Origin: Hyphomicrobium sp.
GTDB taxonomy: Bacteria; Pseudomonadota; Alphaproteobacteria; Rhizobiales; Hyphomicrobiaceae
DNA: 64,000 nt
Assembly: GCA_002928735.1 (NCBI GenBank)
Contig: PERL01000010.1
Coordinates: 1-64,000 of the forward strand
Direction of reading: 5' to 3'
Part shown: piece by piece, positions 37,293 through 45,281 of the stretch
How the letters are laid out: each line of letters starts with the position of its first letter
Position numbering within the stretch: the stretch's first letter is position 1
The notes under the pieces: generated by a model
The model's input: the letters and a program-made list of their open reading frames with translations, nothing else
What the model was told of the DNA's origin: nothing
Databases searched by the model: none
Made by a program: the position numbers and the translations under genes

Positions 37293-38123
37293 ATGTCCGC
37301 AGAAGAAACCGAACGCGCTGAAGTCGTCCGCGCCGCGCGTGATCTCGCCTACGATGACTATCTGGCAGCCCTGCTTGCCCCCCGCGAACATCAGGCCGCC
37401 CTGCTCACGCTCGCCGCGCTCTTCGGCGAACTCGCCCGCATTCCCCTCCATGTGACCGACGCGACGCTGGGCGAAATTCGCCTTCAATGGTGGCGCGATG
37501 CGTTCGCCGCCAAAGCCCGCTCCGGCCATCCCGTGGCCGACGCGGCTCTCGCCCTCGAGCCCCGCCTGCCGGCCCCACTCTGCGAAATGCTGGCCCCCGT
37601 CATCGAAACCCACGCCGCCGAACTCTACGCCGAGCCGTTCCCCACCAAAGACGCCTTCGACGCCTATGCCGCCGCGCAGGCCAACGCTTCCTTCGCGTTG
37701 CGCGCCGCAATTCTGGGCCGCCCACCCATGGCCTCCGATCCAATCGCGACGACAGCCGCCGCGACCCTCGGCCTCGTCCGTACGTGCGCGCGGCTGCCCT
37801 TCCTCTTCGCCAAAGGCCGCTATCCTGTCCCTGCTGACCGCCTTGCGGCCGCCGGCACACAAGACGAGATCGACGAACCAGCGCTCCGCCGCGTGATGAC
37901 CGGTCTCATTGTGGATGCTGCGACCGCCTGGACCGCGCTCCGCCCCCAGATACAGCGTATAAGTCCTGATCTCCGGCGCGTCATACTGCCAACCGCCCTT
38001 GCCGGGCCATATTTGCGGGCGATTCAAAAGGATGGGCGCGATGTCCTGCGGGATATCGCTGATCCGTCGCCGCTGGAGCGGTCAGCCAGGCTCTGGCTCG
38101 CAGCACGGATCGGCCGGTTCTGA
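37293..38123 (+). CDS. Squalene/phytoene synthase-like protein (NDUFAF6 type)
   Basis: A 276-aa all-helical protein of the squalene/phytoene synthase superfamily, recognised by LGEIRLQWWRDAF and LGLVRTCARLPFLFAKGRYPVP. The two Asp-rich DxxxD prenyl-diphosphate sites of true synthases are not visible (the first site reads ALFGELARIPLHV). It resembles the non-enzymatic NDUFAF6 group linked to complex I assembly. The adjacent Mth938-type gene, a homologue of NDUFAF3, supports that reading. A carotenoid or hopanoid role is unlikely. Confidence 0.78.
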   Translation: MSAEETERAEVVRAARDLAYDDYLAALLAPREHQAALLTLAALFGELARIPLHVTDATLGEIRLQWWRDAFAAKARSGHPVADAALALEPRLPAPLCEMLAPVIETHAAELYAEPFPTKDAFDAYAAAQANASFALRAAILGRPPMASDPIATTAAATLGLVRTCARLPFLFAKGRYPVPADRLAAAGTQDEIDEPALRRVMTGLIVDAATAWTALRPQIQRISPDLRRVILPTALAGPYLRAIQKDGRDVLRDIADPSPLERSARLWLAARIGRF

Positions 38124-38150
38124 CGAACCGGAAACGCATTGGAGAGATGC

Positions 38151-40160
38151 ATGCGGGGTCTTTGGTTTCGGTGCGCGGCAGCGCTCGCCGGTGTGATGTG
38201 GATGTGCGGCGCTGCCGCAGTGCACGCTCAGGAACCCTCAACTATCGAACGCATGCCCCTCGGCGATCCCGCCGGCGCCGCCCCTGCTGACGTCACGCCC
38301 TCTCCAGACCCCACCACGCCCGCCGCGATCGCGCCACCTACCGTCACGGTCGAGTGGCGCGTTGCCAATCCCTTCCGCTTCTTCAAGAACGCCTCCGACA
38401 CTGAAGTCCACCGCGCCACCTGGCTGTCCCTCGACGCCGCCAAACGTGCCGCCCCCATCCTCGCCGCCGAACAAGCCCTCAGCGCCCGTCATCCCGACGG
38501 CTGGGCCGCCACCATGATCGACGACGTTTGCTGGAGCGCGACGCGCAACCGCCACGACTGCGGCGACGGCGCCGGCTACGTCTCTCCCAATACCCACAAA
38601 GTTCTCCTGAAACTCACCGGCGTCGAAGACCAGCGGGTCGATTGCACGTGGCTCACCGCGCCGCTGAGCAAGACCAACGAGCGCGGCCAGTCCGTCCGTC
38701 AGAAGTGCAACGAAGAAGCCTCGTTCGACATTCCCTATCCCACCGGCGCCCGCGTCACCGTTGAGATCGGCGGCCGTGAAATCGCGCGCACCGATGTCAA
38801 AGTCACAGATCTCCTGGTCGCAGCCGTCGGCGATAGCTTTGGATCCGGCGAAGGCAACCCGGACGTGCCAGTTCGCTTTTCGCCAGAACGCACCGCGACC
38901 TATGCCGCCAAAGATGTACGCCTCGCGGGCCTGCCCGCCCGCATCGGCGAATGGAAGCGCATCGGCGACGCCGCCTTCAACAAAGAAGGCGCCCGCTGGC
39001 TCGACACCGCCTGCCACCGCTCGCTCTACTCGCATCAAGTCCGTGCGGCCCTGCAATTGGCCGTCGAAGACCCTCACCGCGCCGTCACGTTCGTAGGTCT
39101 CTCCTGCTCCGGCGCCGAAGTCACCTGGGGCCTCTTCCTGCGCTATAAGGGCAACGAATGGGTGCCCAATCCGCCCGATCTCTCGCAGATTTCCGCGCTT
39201 GCCGATGCCCAGTGCGGCCGTGAAACCGCCGACCTGATCGACATGCCCGAGGCCTATCACATCAACGGCGCCATCCCCGAACTGAAGGGCGGCCTCGTCC
39301 TCAAGAAGTGCAAACGCGAACTGGCCCGAAAGATAGACCTGCTGCTCGTCTCGATCGGCGGCAACGACATCGGCTTCGCCCGCCTCGTCGCCAACGCCGT
39401 GCTCTCCGACGACAGCACGCTGCGCCAGCTCGGTGGCTGGTTCGGCCAGATCCACGGGAACATGCAATCCAAGGCACTGCTGGATCGTCTCGATGAGCGC
39501 TACAAAGCCCTCAATCGCGCCATCCACGGCATACTGCACCTGCCCTGGAACGAAGCCGACCGCGTGATCCTCACCGCCTATCCCCCGCTCGCTGTTTTAG
39601 GTGACGGCCGCCGCATCTGCCCCGATGGCAACGCCGGCATGGACGTCGCCAGCGATTTCTCGCTCAGTCAGAAGCGTGCCAAAGCCGGCTCCGATCTAGC
39701 CGACCAGCTCCAGCGCGTCATGGTGAAGGGCGCCCGCACCCACGGCTGGTCGTTTGCCACCGCCCACCGCAACGCCTTTATCGGTCGCGGCATCTGCGCC
39801 GGCTTCACCGACAACGCCTTCTCGATCGCCGACGATCTTCGCGTGCCCCGCATGGTCGATAACAAGTGGGAGCCCTTTGCCCCGACGGACTACCGCGCCT
39901 ATGCCTCGCGTCAGCGCTGGTTCCGCACGCCCAATGATGCGTTCCTGACCGGAAATTTCCACGCCGCCGGATCGGTCGCCACACGTGCTCTAGCTTTCCA
40001 GAGCCTGGCGCGGTTCCAGGTCCTACTTGCCGCGACGTACTCCGGCGCATTCCATCCCACGGCGGAAGGCCACGCCGCCATTGCGGACGCGGTCACGGAT
40101 CGGGCTCGGGCAATTTTGAAGAAATACGGCCAGCAATCGACTGCAGCACTAACGCCGTAG
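38151..40160 (+). CDS. Large exported SGNH/GDSL-type hydrolase
   Basis: A secreted protein of 669 aa with signal peptide MRGLWFRCAAALAGVMWMCG ending AVHA. An N-terminal, probably beta-rich domain of about 190 residues precedes an SGNH hydrolase domain. Its blocks are VAAVGDSFGSGEGNP (nucleophile Ser229), SIGGNDIGF (Asn405) and the distal FHPTAEGHAAIAD (His635/His641). Several cysteines suggest disulfides. Block spacing is very wide because of large insertions. The family covers esterases, lipases and sugar O-acetylases; the substrate is unknown. ATG 38151 follows GGAGAG; a TTG at 38139 is in frame but less suitable. Confidence 0.78.
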   Translation: MRGLWFRCAAALAGVMWMCGAAAVHAQEPSTIERMPLGDPAGAAPADVTPSPDPTTPAAIAPPTVTVEWRVANPFRFFKNASDTEVHRATWLSLDAAKRAAPILAAEQALSARHPDGWAATMIDDVCWSATRNRHDCGDGAGYVSPNTHKVLLKLTGVEDQRVDCTWLTAPLSKTNERGQSVRQKCNEEASFDIPYPTGARVTVEIGGREIARTDVKVTDLLVAAVGDSFGSGEGNPDVPVRFSPERTATYAAKDVRLAGLPARIGEWKRIGDAAFNKEGARWLDTACHRSLYSHQVRAALQLAVEDPHRAVTFVGLSCSGAEVTWGLFLRYKGNEWVPNPPDLSQISALADAQCGRETADLIDMPEAYHINGAIPELKGGLVLKKCKRELARKIDLLLVSIGGNDIGFARLVANAVLSDDSTLRQLGGWFGQIHGNMQSKALLDRLDERYKALNRAIHGILHLPWNEADRVILTAYPPLAVLGDGRRICPDGNAGMDVASDFSLSQKRAKAGSDLADQLQRVMVKGARTHGWSFATAHRNAFIGRGICAGFTDNAFSIADDLRVPRMVDNKWEPFAPTDYRAYASRQRWFRTPNDAFLTGNFHAAGSVATRALAFQSLARFQVLLAATYSGAFHPTAEGHAAIADAVTDRARAILKKYGQQSTAALTP

Positions 40161-40180
40161 GCGCCGGCCAAGGGCGCCCG

Positions 40181-40273
40181 TCAGTGCGTCATGCGCTGCA
40201 TGGCCCAGACGAGACCGGCGAGCGCCGGAAGAAACACGGCCAGATAGCTGATGATGAGGACGACACTGTGCAT
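40181..40273 (-). CDS. Possible 30-aa single-span membrane peptide
   Basis: A short frame starting ATG 40273 encodes a 30-residue peptide with one hydrophobic helix (SVVLIISYLAVFLPALAGLVW) and a basic tail. The frame stays open upstream. No good SD is visible, and homologues cannot be checked here, so this is only a candidate. Confidence 0.3.
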   Translation of the reverse strand: MHSVVLIISYLAVFLPALAGLVWAMQRMTH

Positions 40274-40358
40274 AAACGAATAACGCACAGGACGACCGGT
40301 CGGATCAACGAAGAATTGGCACGGCAGTTTTGCCGCATTGTTTGAAAGGGGGCTAAAC

Positions 40359-40811
40359 CTACGCCGCCACCACGCCCCGCACGAGACCAGTCTGCGGATC
40401 CTTCAGCGCGTCAATCACGGCGCAAGACACCTTCACTGGGCTAAATCCGAAGCTGGTGTTCAAACGCATCGAGGCTGCCGCTTCGACGATCGCCTGAGCC
40501 GCCGCCGCGCCATGTTCGGAGATCAGCTTCTGCATCCGCCGGGCTTTGCAAACCGCAACGAGGCTGCGCAGCCGCACGAGTGCAGCAATCTTACGCTGCC
40601 GGTCGCGCGGAAAACGCTGCCAGAAAAACTGTTCAACGCGCCGGAAATCGTCTTCGCTCCATTCCGCGGCCCGCGCCAGCGAAGCTACGTCGCCGGCCAG
40701 AACCTTGAGCGCGGTCGCCAACTCGCGCACCGCCACAACCGGAACGTCGGTCGGATCAATGGTGCCATAGACGGGCACGGGAGTGTTGGTGGTTGCCATA
40801 TGAGACGTCAT
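40359..40811 (-). CDS. Hypothetical protein, 150 aa, helical
   Basis: I do not recognise a family. The 150-aa protein is mainly helical, with a Pro-rich start (TPVPVYGTIDPTDVPVV), a middle segment rich in Arg/Phe (DDFRRVEQFFWQRFPRDRQRK) and a C-terminal part with one Cys. ATG 40811 follows a GGAGAA SD. It lies 23 bases after the stop of the cold-shock-domain-like gene and is probably co-transcribed with it. Confidence 0.6.
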   Translation of the reverse strand: MTSHMATTNTPVPVYGTIDPTDVPVVAVRELATALKVLAGDVASLARAAEWSEDDFRRVEQFFWQRFPRDRQRKIAALVRLRSLVAVCKARRMQKLISEHGAAAAQAIVEAAASMRLNTSFGFSPVKVSCAVIDALKDPQTGLVRGVVAA

Positions 40812-40834
40812 TTCAATGTTCTCCGCCGCCGGTT

Positions 40835-41050
40835 TCAGCGCTTGCTGCCAAACGCCATCCAAGGCGACCCTCTCAAAAGAAAAATATCCCGGGGTTGACG
40901 CGATTCGACAAGGAAATCGACATCCGTTCCCACAAGTTTCCCTCCGAGGTTGCGAATCGAATTTGACTTGAACCGGAAGCGCGTCCCATCGGCACTCCGA
41001 ATGACGCCCTGTCCAAGCCGCTCGCTGTACTTCACGATCTGTCCATCCAT
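40835..41050 (-). CDS. Degenerate cold-shock-domain-like small protein
   Basis: A 71-aa protein with cold-shock domain layout: GQIVKYSERLGQGVIRSADG followed by a second strand region (RFRFKSNSI) and VGTDVDFLVES. The aromatic residues of the RNP1 and RNP2 nucleic-acid motifs (normally KGFGFI and VFVH) are replaced (LGQGVI, FRFK), so classic RNA or ssDNA binding may be altered. ATG 41050 has GGAG 8 bases upstream; GTG 41068 is in frame. First gene of a two-gene unit. Confidence 0.62.
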   Translation of the reverse strand: MDGQIVKYSERLGQGVIRSADGTRFRFKSNSIRNLGGKLVGTDVDFLVESRQPRDIFLLRGSPWMAFGSKR

Positions 41051-41207
41051 AACACCACTCCATTTCACGCGAGCCCGAAGGCTCAGTTGCGAATGGAGTG
41101 ATCGTGCCGCAGGCCGGAGAAAATCGCTGTTCCGAACGTCACATCATCAAGCCGGAATAATAGGCCCATCGTTGGGCAAAATGTGTGTCGCCTTCGCCGC
41201 TGCGACA

Positions 41208-41237
41208 CAAAAAACCGCAGCCTTGTTCAGGCTGCGG
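41208..41237 (-). terminator. Rho-independent terminator of the HlyD/ABC unit
   Basis: An 8-base perfect stem (41215-41222 and 41230-41237, CCGCAGCC/GGCTGCGG) whose minus-strand 3' side runs into TTTTTT. It lies 75 bases after the HlyD gene stop. A second 8-base hairpin, TGTGTCGC/GCGACACA, follows at 41184-41209. Confidence 0.85.
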
Positions 41238-41312
41238 CTCATTTCCGGGGACGATCCGCTCACGTTATGGTGAACGCAATATCACATTTGGTTTCAAGCC
41301 GTTTCAAACGGC

Positions 41313-42338
41313 TCACTTTCTAAAGAACGCATCCACCCGCATGCCCGGCAACAACGGTGATGCCCCATCCATGTCGAGCGTGACTTCGCGCACTTCCACG
41401 TCGTTGGCCCGCTTCGGTCCACGCGGTCCAATGCGCGGCTGTGCCAGCGTGGGCGCAAGGCTTGCGACCGTTCCTTCGAACTCTTTGCCGGGGAAGCTGA
41501 GCGACCGCACGAACACCTTCTGACCGACCGTGATCTTGGAAATATCGCCTTCGTCGACTTCAGCCTTTACGCGGATGCTCGACATATCGCCCATCACGAC
41601 GAGCGGGGCATCCGGACTGGGCGCCACGATCTCACCCACCTTGGCATTGACCTGCAGAGCAGTGCCCGTCTGCGGTGCGCGAATACGTGTCTTGTCCAGC
41701 AGCGCTTCCGCCATACGCACTTCCGTCCGTGCCGCGCTGACGGCACTTTCCGCGCTGCTCGGCGCCGGCAAGTTCGCCTTGGACTGCGCGCGAATGAAGG
41801 CCAACCGTTCCCGCTCCAAGCGTTCGTTTGCTTCCGTCAGCCGCTTGCGCGCTTCCGTGACTGCTTGATCCGATCCGCCGGCCGTGCGCTTCGCAATGAG
41901 CGCACCATCGAGTTCGATCCGTGCGCCCGTCACAGCCCGCTCGGCCGAATAGATTGCGTCCTCCGCTTTGCGCACATCTTCGCGGCCCGACGCAAAGGCC
42001 TTTTCGCGCTCCTCGCGCAATGCCTCGGCCTGCGTTTCCGCCGACGTGAGGCGCGCCCGCGCCTCCGCGTCGTCGAGCTGCACGAGAAGTTCGCCTTCCT
42101 CGACTTGATCGTCGACCGCCACATGTACCTTAGTCACGCGGCCGAGAATGCCGGTCCCGATCCGGATCTCACCAGACTTCGGCTCGACCCGCCCCGGCGC
42201 CGCAGCGATCCACGCCACCTCTGTCACCGGGCTCGCGCGATCGGGCGCCTTGTCGGCGTCGGTGAACTCCTTGAAGCCGAGATAGCCGCCCGTCGCTGCG
42301 ATGGCCACCAGTGCGATCAGTCCAGGATTGAATTTCAT
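41313..42338 (-). CDS. HlyD/DevB-type periplasmic adaptor
   Basis: A membrane-fusion protein of 341 aa that links an inner-membrane ABC exporter to an outer-membrane channel. It has an N-terminal anchor (LIALVAIAATGGYLGF), a barrel/lipoyl half-motif (GRVTKVHVAVDDQVEEGELLVQLD), a long helical hairpin (about residues 90-200) and the second lipoyl half (RIRAPQTGTALQVNAKVGEIV). The start was set at ATG 42338. It is 46 bases after the ABC ATPase gene, and no permease gene is in the unit. A TolC-type channel lies at 1.2 kb. Confidence 0.85.
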   Translation of the reverse strand: MKFNPGLIALVAIAATGGYLGFKEFTDADKAPDRASPVTEVAWIAAAPGRVEPKSGEIRIGTGILGRVTKVHVAVDDQVEEGELLVQLDDAEARARLTSAETQAEALREEREKAFASGREDVRKAEDAIYSAERAVTGARIELDGALIAKRTAGGSDQAVTEARKRLTEANERLERERLAFIRAQSKANLPAPSSAESAVSAARTEVRMAEALLDKTRIRAPQTGTALQVNAKVGEIVAPSPDAPLVVMGDMSSIRVKAEVDEGDISKITVGQKVFVRSLSFPGKEFEGTVASLAPTLAQPRIGPRGPKRANDVEVREVTLDMDGASPLLPGMRVDAFFRK

Positions 42339-42383
42339 GGCTCGCAATTCCTTTTCGTCGTGTTCGGAGAATGGGGTGAGGGA

Positions 42384-43097
42384 TCAGGCCGCAAGGCCCT
42401 TGGGCCGTTCGTCGGCGACGATGCGGCCGTCTTCGATCCGGATGATCCGGTCGGCGAATGAAAGCGTTCGGTGATCGTGCGTCACGGCCAGCACCGCGCG
42501 CGACGGGTCCTGGCCCACATGCGCCAGAAGCTCCATCACCGCCTTGCCGTTCTCGCTATCGAGTGCCGCCGTCGGTTCATCGGCGAGCACGACTGCGGGA
42601 TTCCCCGCCAGTGATCGGGCAATTGCCACACGCTGCTTTTCACCACCTGAAAGCTTTGACGGGAACGTATCGATGCGATGCGCAAGCCCGACCGAAATCA
42701 GCGAGTCGCGCGCAGCCTGCATGGGATCGGCAAGCCGCGCCCCGCGCACATCGAGCGCCATCAGAACATTTTCATGCGCGGTGAGCGTCGGAAACAGATT
42801 GTAGCCCTGGAACACGAATCCAATGTTGCGCCGGCGAAGATCGGCTAGTCCCTCCGCGGTCTGCCCGACGGCTTCTTCGCCGTTGATGCTGAGTTGTCCA
42901 CTCGTCGCCGTGAGGATGCAGCCGAGGATCGAAAGAAACGTTGTTTTGCCCGAACCCGAAGGCCCCATGAGCAGGGTCAGTTCGCCCGGATAGAGATCGA
43001 GATCGACGCCCTTAAGGATGGTGAGATCCCCCGCACCCGTGACGATCGTTTTCGTGATCGCGCGCGCGCGGACGATGACGGGACGTTCGGCACTCAT
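42384..43097 (-). CDS. ABC exporter ATPase, DevA/MacB/LolD type
   Basis: A stand-alone exporter ATPase of 237 aa of the LolD/MacB class. Walker A is GPSGSGKTTFLSILG, the Q-loop FVFQGYNLFPTLTAHENV, the signature LSGGEKQRVAIARSL, Walker B VVLADEPTAALD, and the switch His lies in VLAVTHDHR. ATG 43097 follows AAGGAG. It should pair with a FtsX-like permease (DevC), but none is found here. The following gene is the adaptor. The substrate is unknown. Confidence 0.88.
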   Translation of the reverse strand: MSAERPVIVRARAITKTIVTGAGDLTILKGVDLDLYPGELTLLMGPSGSGKTTFLSILGCILTATSGQLSINGEEAVGQTAEGLADLRRRNIGFVFQGYNLFPTLTAHENVLMALDVRGARLADPMQAARDSLISVGLAHRIDTFPSKLSGGEKQRVAIARSLAGNPAVVLADEPTAALDSENGKAVMELLAHVGQDPSRAVLAVTHDHRTLSFADRIIRIEDGRIVADERPKGLAA

Positions 43098-43223
43098 ATC
43101 GCAGCTCCTTGGCTCGTGCGGTTTGTAGCAGGCACACCATGCTCCATTCGCCACCACCCCGCTGTTCCGAGTGGCACACAGGTGGCTTGATTCGTCAGAT
43201 CGTCCAGATTGGACATTACACAC

Positions 43224-43253
43224 GAAAAAGCCCCGGGAGCAGGGCTCCCGGGG
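43224..43253 (-). terminator. Rho-independent terminator of the Ala-rich gene
   Basis: A 9-base perfect stem, CCCCGGGAG/CTCCCGGGG (43231-43239 and 43245-43253), with a 5-base loop; on the minus strand it continues into a run of five T's. It lies 57 bases after the stop of the Ala-rich gene. Confidence 0.88.
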
Positions 43254-43310
43254 AGTTTGATGGAGTGTTGGTCTGGCGGGGCGTGGTCGCTCCGCGGGAA
43301 AGTCGTCTGA

Positions 43311-43994
43311 TCAGCAGCCGACGTTGATGGTCACGCCCACTGCGGGGATGTAGCGGCGGCATTCGCCGGTCGTGTCGGTCGAGCCCGTCTCGGTCACAGC
43401 TTCGGTCGTGGCCGGTTCGGTCGTCGTAGCCGGTGCCGTGTTCGCTTCCGACACGTCGGTCTGGGCGGTATCGGTCGTTGTCGTCTCTGCGGCCTCCGTT
43501 TCCGTTGCCGGAACCAGCGTCGCTGCATCCGTCACAATCGGCTGTTCGGTCGATACGGCCGGAGCAACCGTTTCCGTGGCAGCGGCGACCTTGGCTTCTC
43601 GCGCTGCTTCCCGGCGAGCTTCGGCCTTGGCGGCTGCAACGGCGCGGGCCTTGGCTTCTGCCTTGGCTTCGGCGCGAGCTTTCGCTTCGGCACGGGCCCG
43701 GGCTTCAGCCTTAGCTTCGGCCATGGCGCGAGCCTTCGCTTCCGACTTTGCACGAGCCTGAGCTTCAGCCTTGGCCTTGGCGCGGGCACGGCCTTCAGAG
43801 GCGGCGCGGCTGCGCTTAGCGGCGTGAGCCCGCTGTTTGTCGGCGTTGGCTGCGGCAGCCATGGCGCCGATTGCGAGAACGCCCAGGCCGATGCCCAGGC
43901 CGACGCCGCGGCCGGCTTCTGCAGCAGTGGTGGTGATAGCCATCGAGGCAGCGACGACCGTGGCGGCGATTGCGGTGGTGAACTTGCGGGTCAT
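43311..43994 (-). CDS. Secreted alanine/charge-rich helical repeat protein
   Basis: A 227-aa protein with a signal peptide (TTAIAATVVAASMAITTTAAEA) and a short Gly/Ala-rich segment. About 80 residues of alternating Ala and Lys/Arg/Glu (repeats such as AKAEARARAEAKARAEAKAE) should form one long charged helix, similar in style to the middle domain of TolA. A Thr/Glu-rich disordered part and a C-terminal segment with two Cys (CRRYIPAVGVTINVGC) follow. ATG 43994 has GGAGAG just upstream. I do not recognise a function; an envelope-spanning or linker role is a guess. Confidence 0.65.
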   Translation of the reverse strand: MTRKFTTAIAATVVAASMAITTTAAEAGRGVGLGIGLGVLAIGAMAAAANADKQRAHAAKRSRAASEGRARAKAKAEAQARAKSEAKARAMAEAKAEARARAEAKARAEAKAEAKARAVAAAKAEARREAAREAKVAAATETVAPAVSTEQPIVTDAATLVPATETEAAETTTTDTAQTDVSEANTAPATTTEPATTEAVTETGSTDTTGECRRYIPAVGVTINVGC

Positions 43995-44142
43995 GGTACT
44001 CTCCATCTGGTTTGTTGTCTGAGTTGGCGCCGGTGTTTCCCGTCCGCCGATGAGAGGACTATGCCTGAGGCCCTGAGCCACGGCTGTTCCGCCCGTGACA
44101 GGCTGAAGGAATCTCATAAATAATTGATTTTATTAGAGAAAA

Positions 44143-44985
44143 TTAGGCAGCAATTTGCTGGACCCGCGCCGTGCCAGTCAAATCGTCGAGAAAGGTGAGC
44201 GTCCGCTCTAAAACTACCCCTCTTTGCCGGTCGACGGTCACCAGGTGATAGCTGTCCTCGAGCACCACGAGATCGGCCGGTCCACCCAGCGTCTCCTGCA
44301 GATAGGAGGCGTTCGAGAGGTCCGCATAATCATCCTCCCGCGGATGCAGCATCAACACAGGCGCGGTGATACGACCGATCAACGGCAGAACGGCCTCAAC
44401 CAGCCGCTGCCGTTCCAGGGCGGCAATGCCCGGCGTCGCGATCGGCAAAGCCGGCACGCCCGGCGCCGCGAGCGCACTCTTGATGAAGGAGCGGAGCCGC
44501 TCATCCTTGATCCCAAAGTCCAAAGGGGCGGGGAAATGAAACAGGCTGGCCAGCGCCCGAAAGCGCACCAGCCGGAATAGGCCCGCATACCAGGGCACCC
44601 GCCGTCCATTTAGCCAGAGGGTCGGGGAATAGAGTGCAAGTCCGGCAACCTTGTCCGGATGCCGCGCAGCGAGCATCAAGCTCAGAACCGCGCCCGTTGA
44701 AAGTCCCCCGACGATGACGCGGTCGCACCGCGAGACGAGGTCCAACAGGGCCGCTTCTGCGCTGGCATACCAGTCCTGCCAAGTCGTGGCTGTGAGATCC
44801 GCGTGTGTACCGCAGTGCCCGGCCAGCGTCGGGCAGGCAACCTCGTAGCCGGCCCGCGTCAAACCGTTGGCGATAAAACGCAACTCTGTTGGCGTCCCGC
44901 AGAGGCCATGCACCAGCAAAACGCCGGTTTTTCCGGCCCTCCGGGGCCCAGGCTCGCGCCCATTTTGATCAATGCACCCACGCAT
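44143..44985 (-). CDS. Alpha/beta hydrolase, carboxylesterase type
   Basis: An alpha/beta hydrolase of 280 aa similar to carboxylesterase Est30 and monoacylglycerol lipases. The oxyanion region is LLVHGLCGTPTELRF, the nucleophile lies in GGLSTGAVLSLML, the acid probably in LHPREDDYADL and the His in EDSYHLVTVD. ATG 44985 follows GGAGGAG. No signal peptide is evident, so it is likely cytoplasmic. The substrate is unknown. Confidence 0.85.
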   Translation of the reverse strand: MRGCIDQNGREPGPRRAGKTGVLLVHGLCGTPTELRFIANGLTRAGYEVACPTLAGHCGTHADLTATTWQDWYASAEAALLDLVSRCDRVIVGGLSTGAVLSLMLAARHPDKVAGLALYSPTLWLNGRRVPWYAGLFRLVRFRALASLFHFPAPLDFGIKDERLRSFIKSALAAPGVPALPIATPGIAALERQRLVEAVLPLIGRITAPVLMLHPREDDYADLSNASYLQETLGGPADLVVLEDSYHLVTVDRQRGVVLERTLTFLDDLTGTARVQQIAA

Positions 44986-45281
44986 AAAGAATGCTCCTCC
45001 GCGATATTCCCGAACCCTAGGGCGGCGCGGAGCGAGGCGCTGTTCCGGCGGAAACACGGCCGGGCGATCATGCAAGCGGAGGGAGCCGGCAGTCCCTGCG
45101 CCCAGCCGTCACTTGACATGGATCAGATCCGGGGGTGTATCAGTGGGGTAGAAGCATCCATGTGGGGCCTTGAACCCCAAAGGTTGGAGCAAGCCGTGTT
45201 CGTAATGTCTGCGCCCGTGTGCGCCCGCCAGTTGCCCCATTCAGCGCCCGCGCGCTGTGCTCCGTTGTTCGGAGCCGCCCC

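Noticed and set aside
43500-43820. Short-period DNA repeat that might be taken for a CRISPR or tandem-repeat locus
   Set aside because: The period follows codons for alternating Ala and charged residues in a good reading frame; there are no regular spacers and no cas genes.
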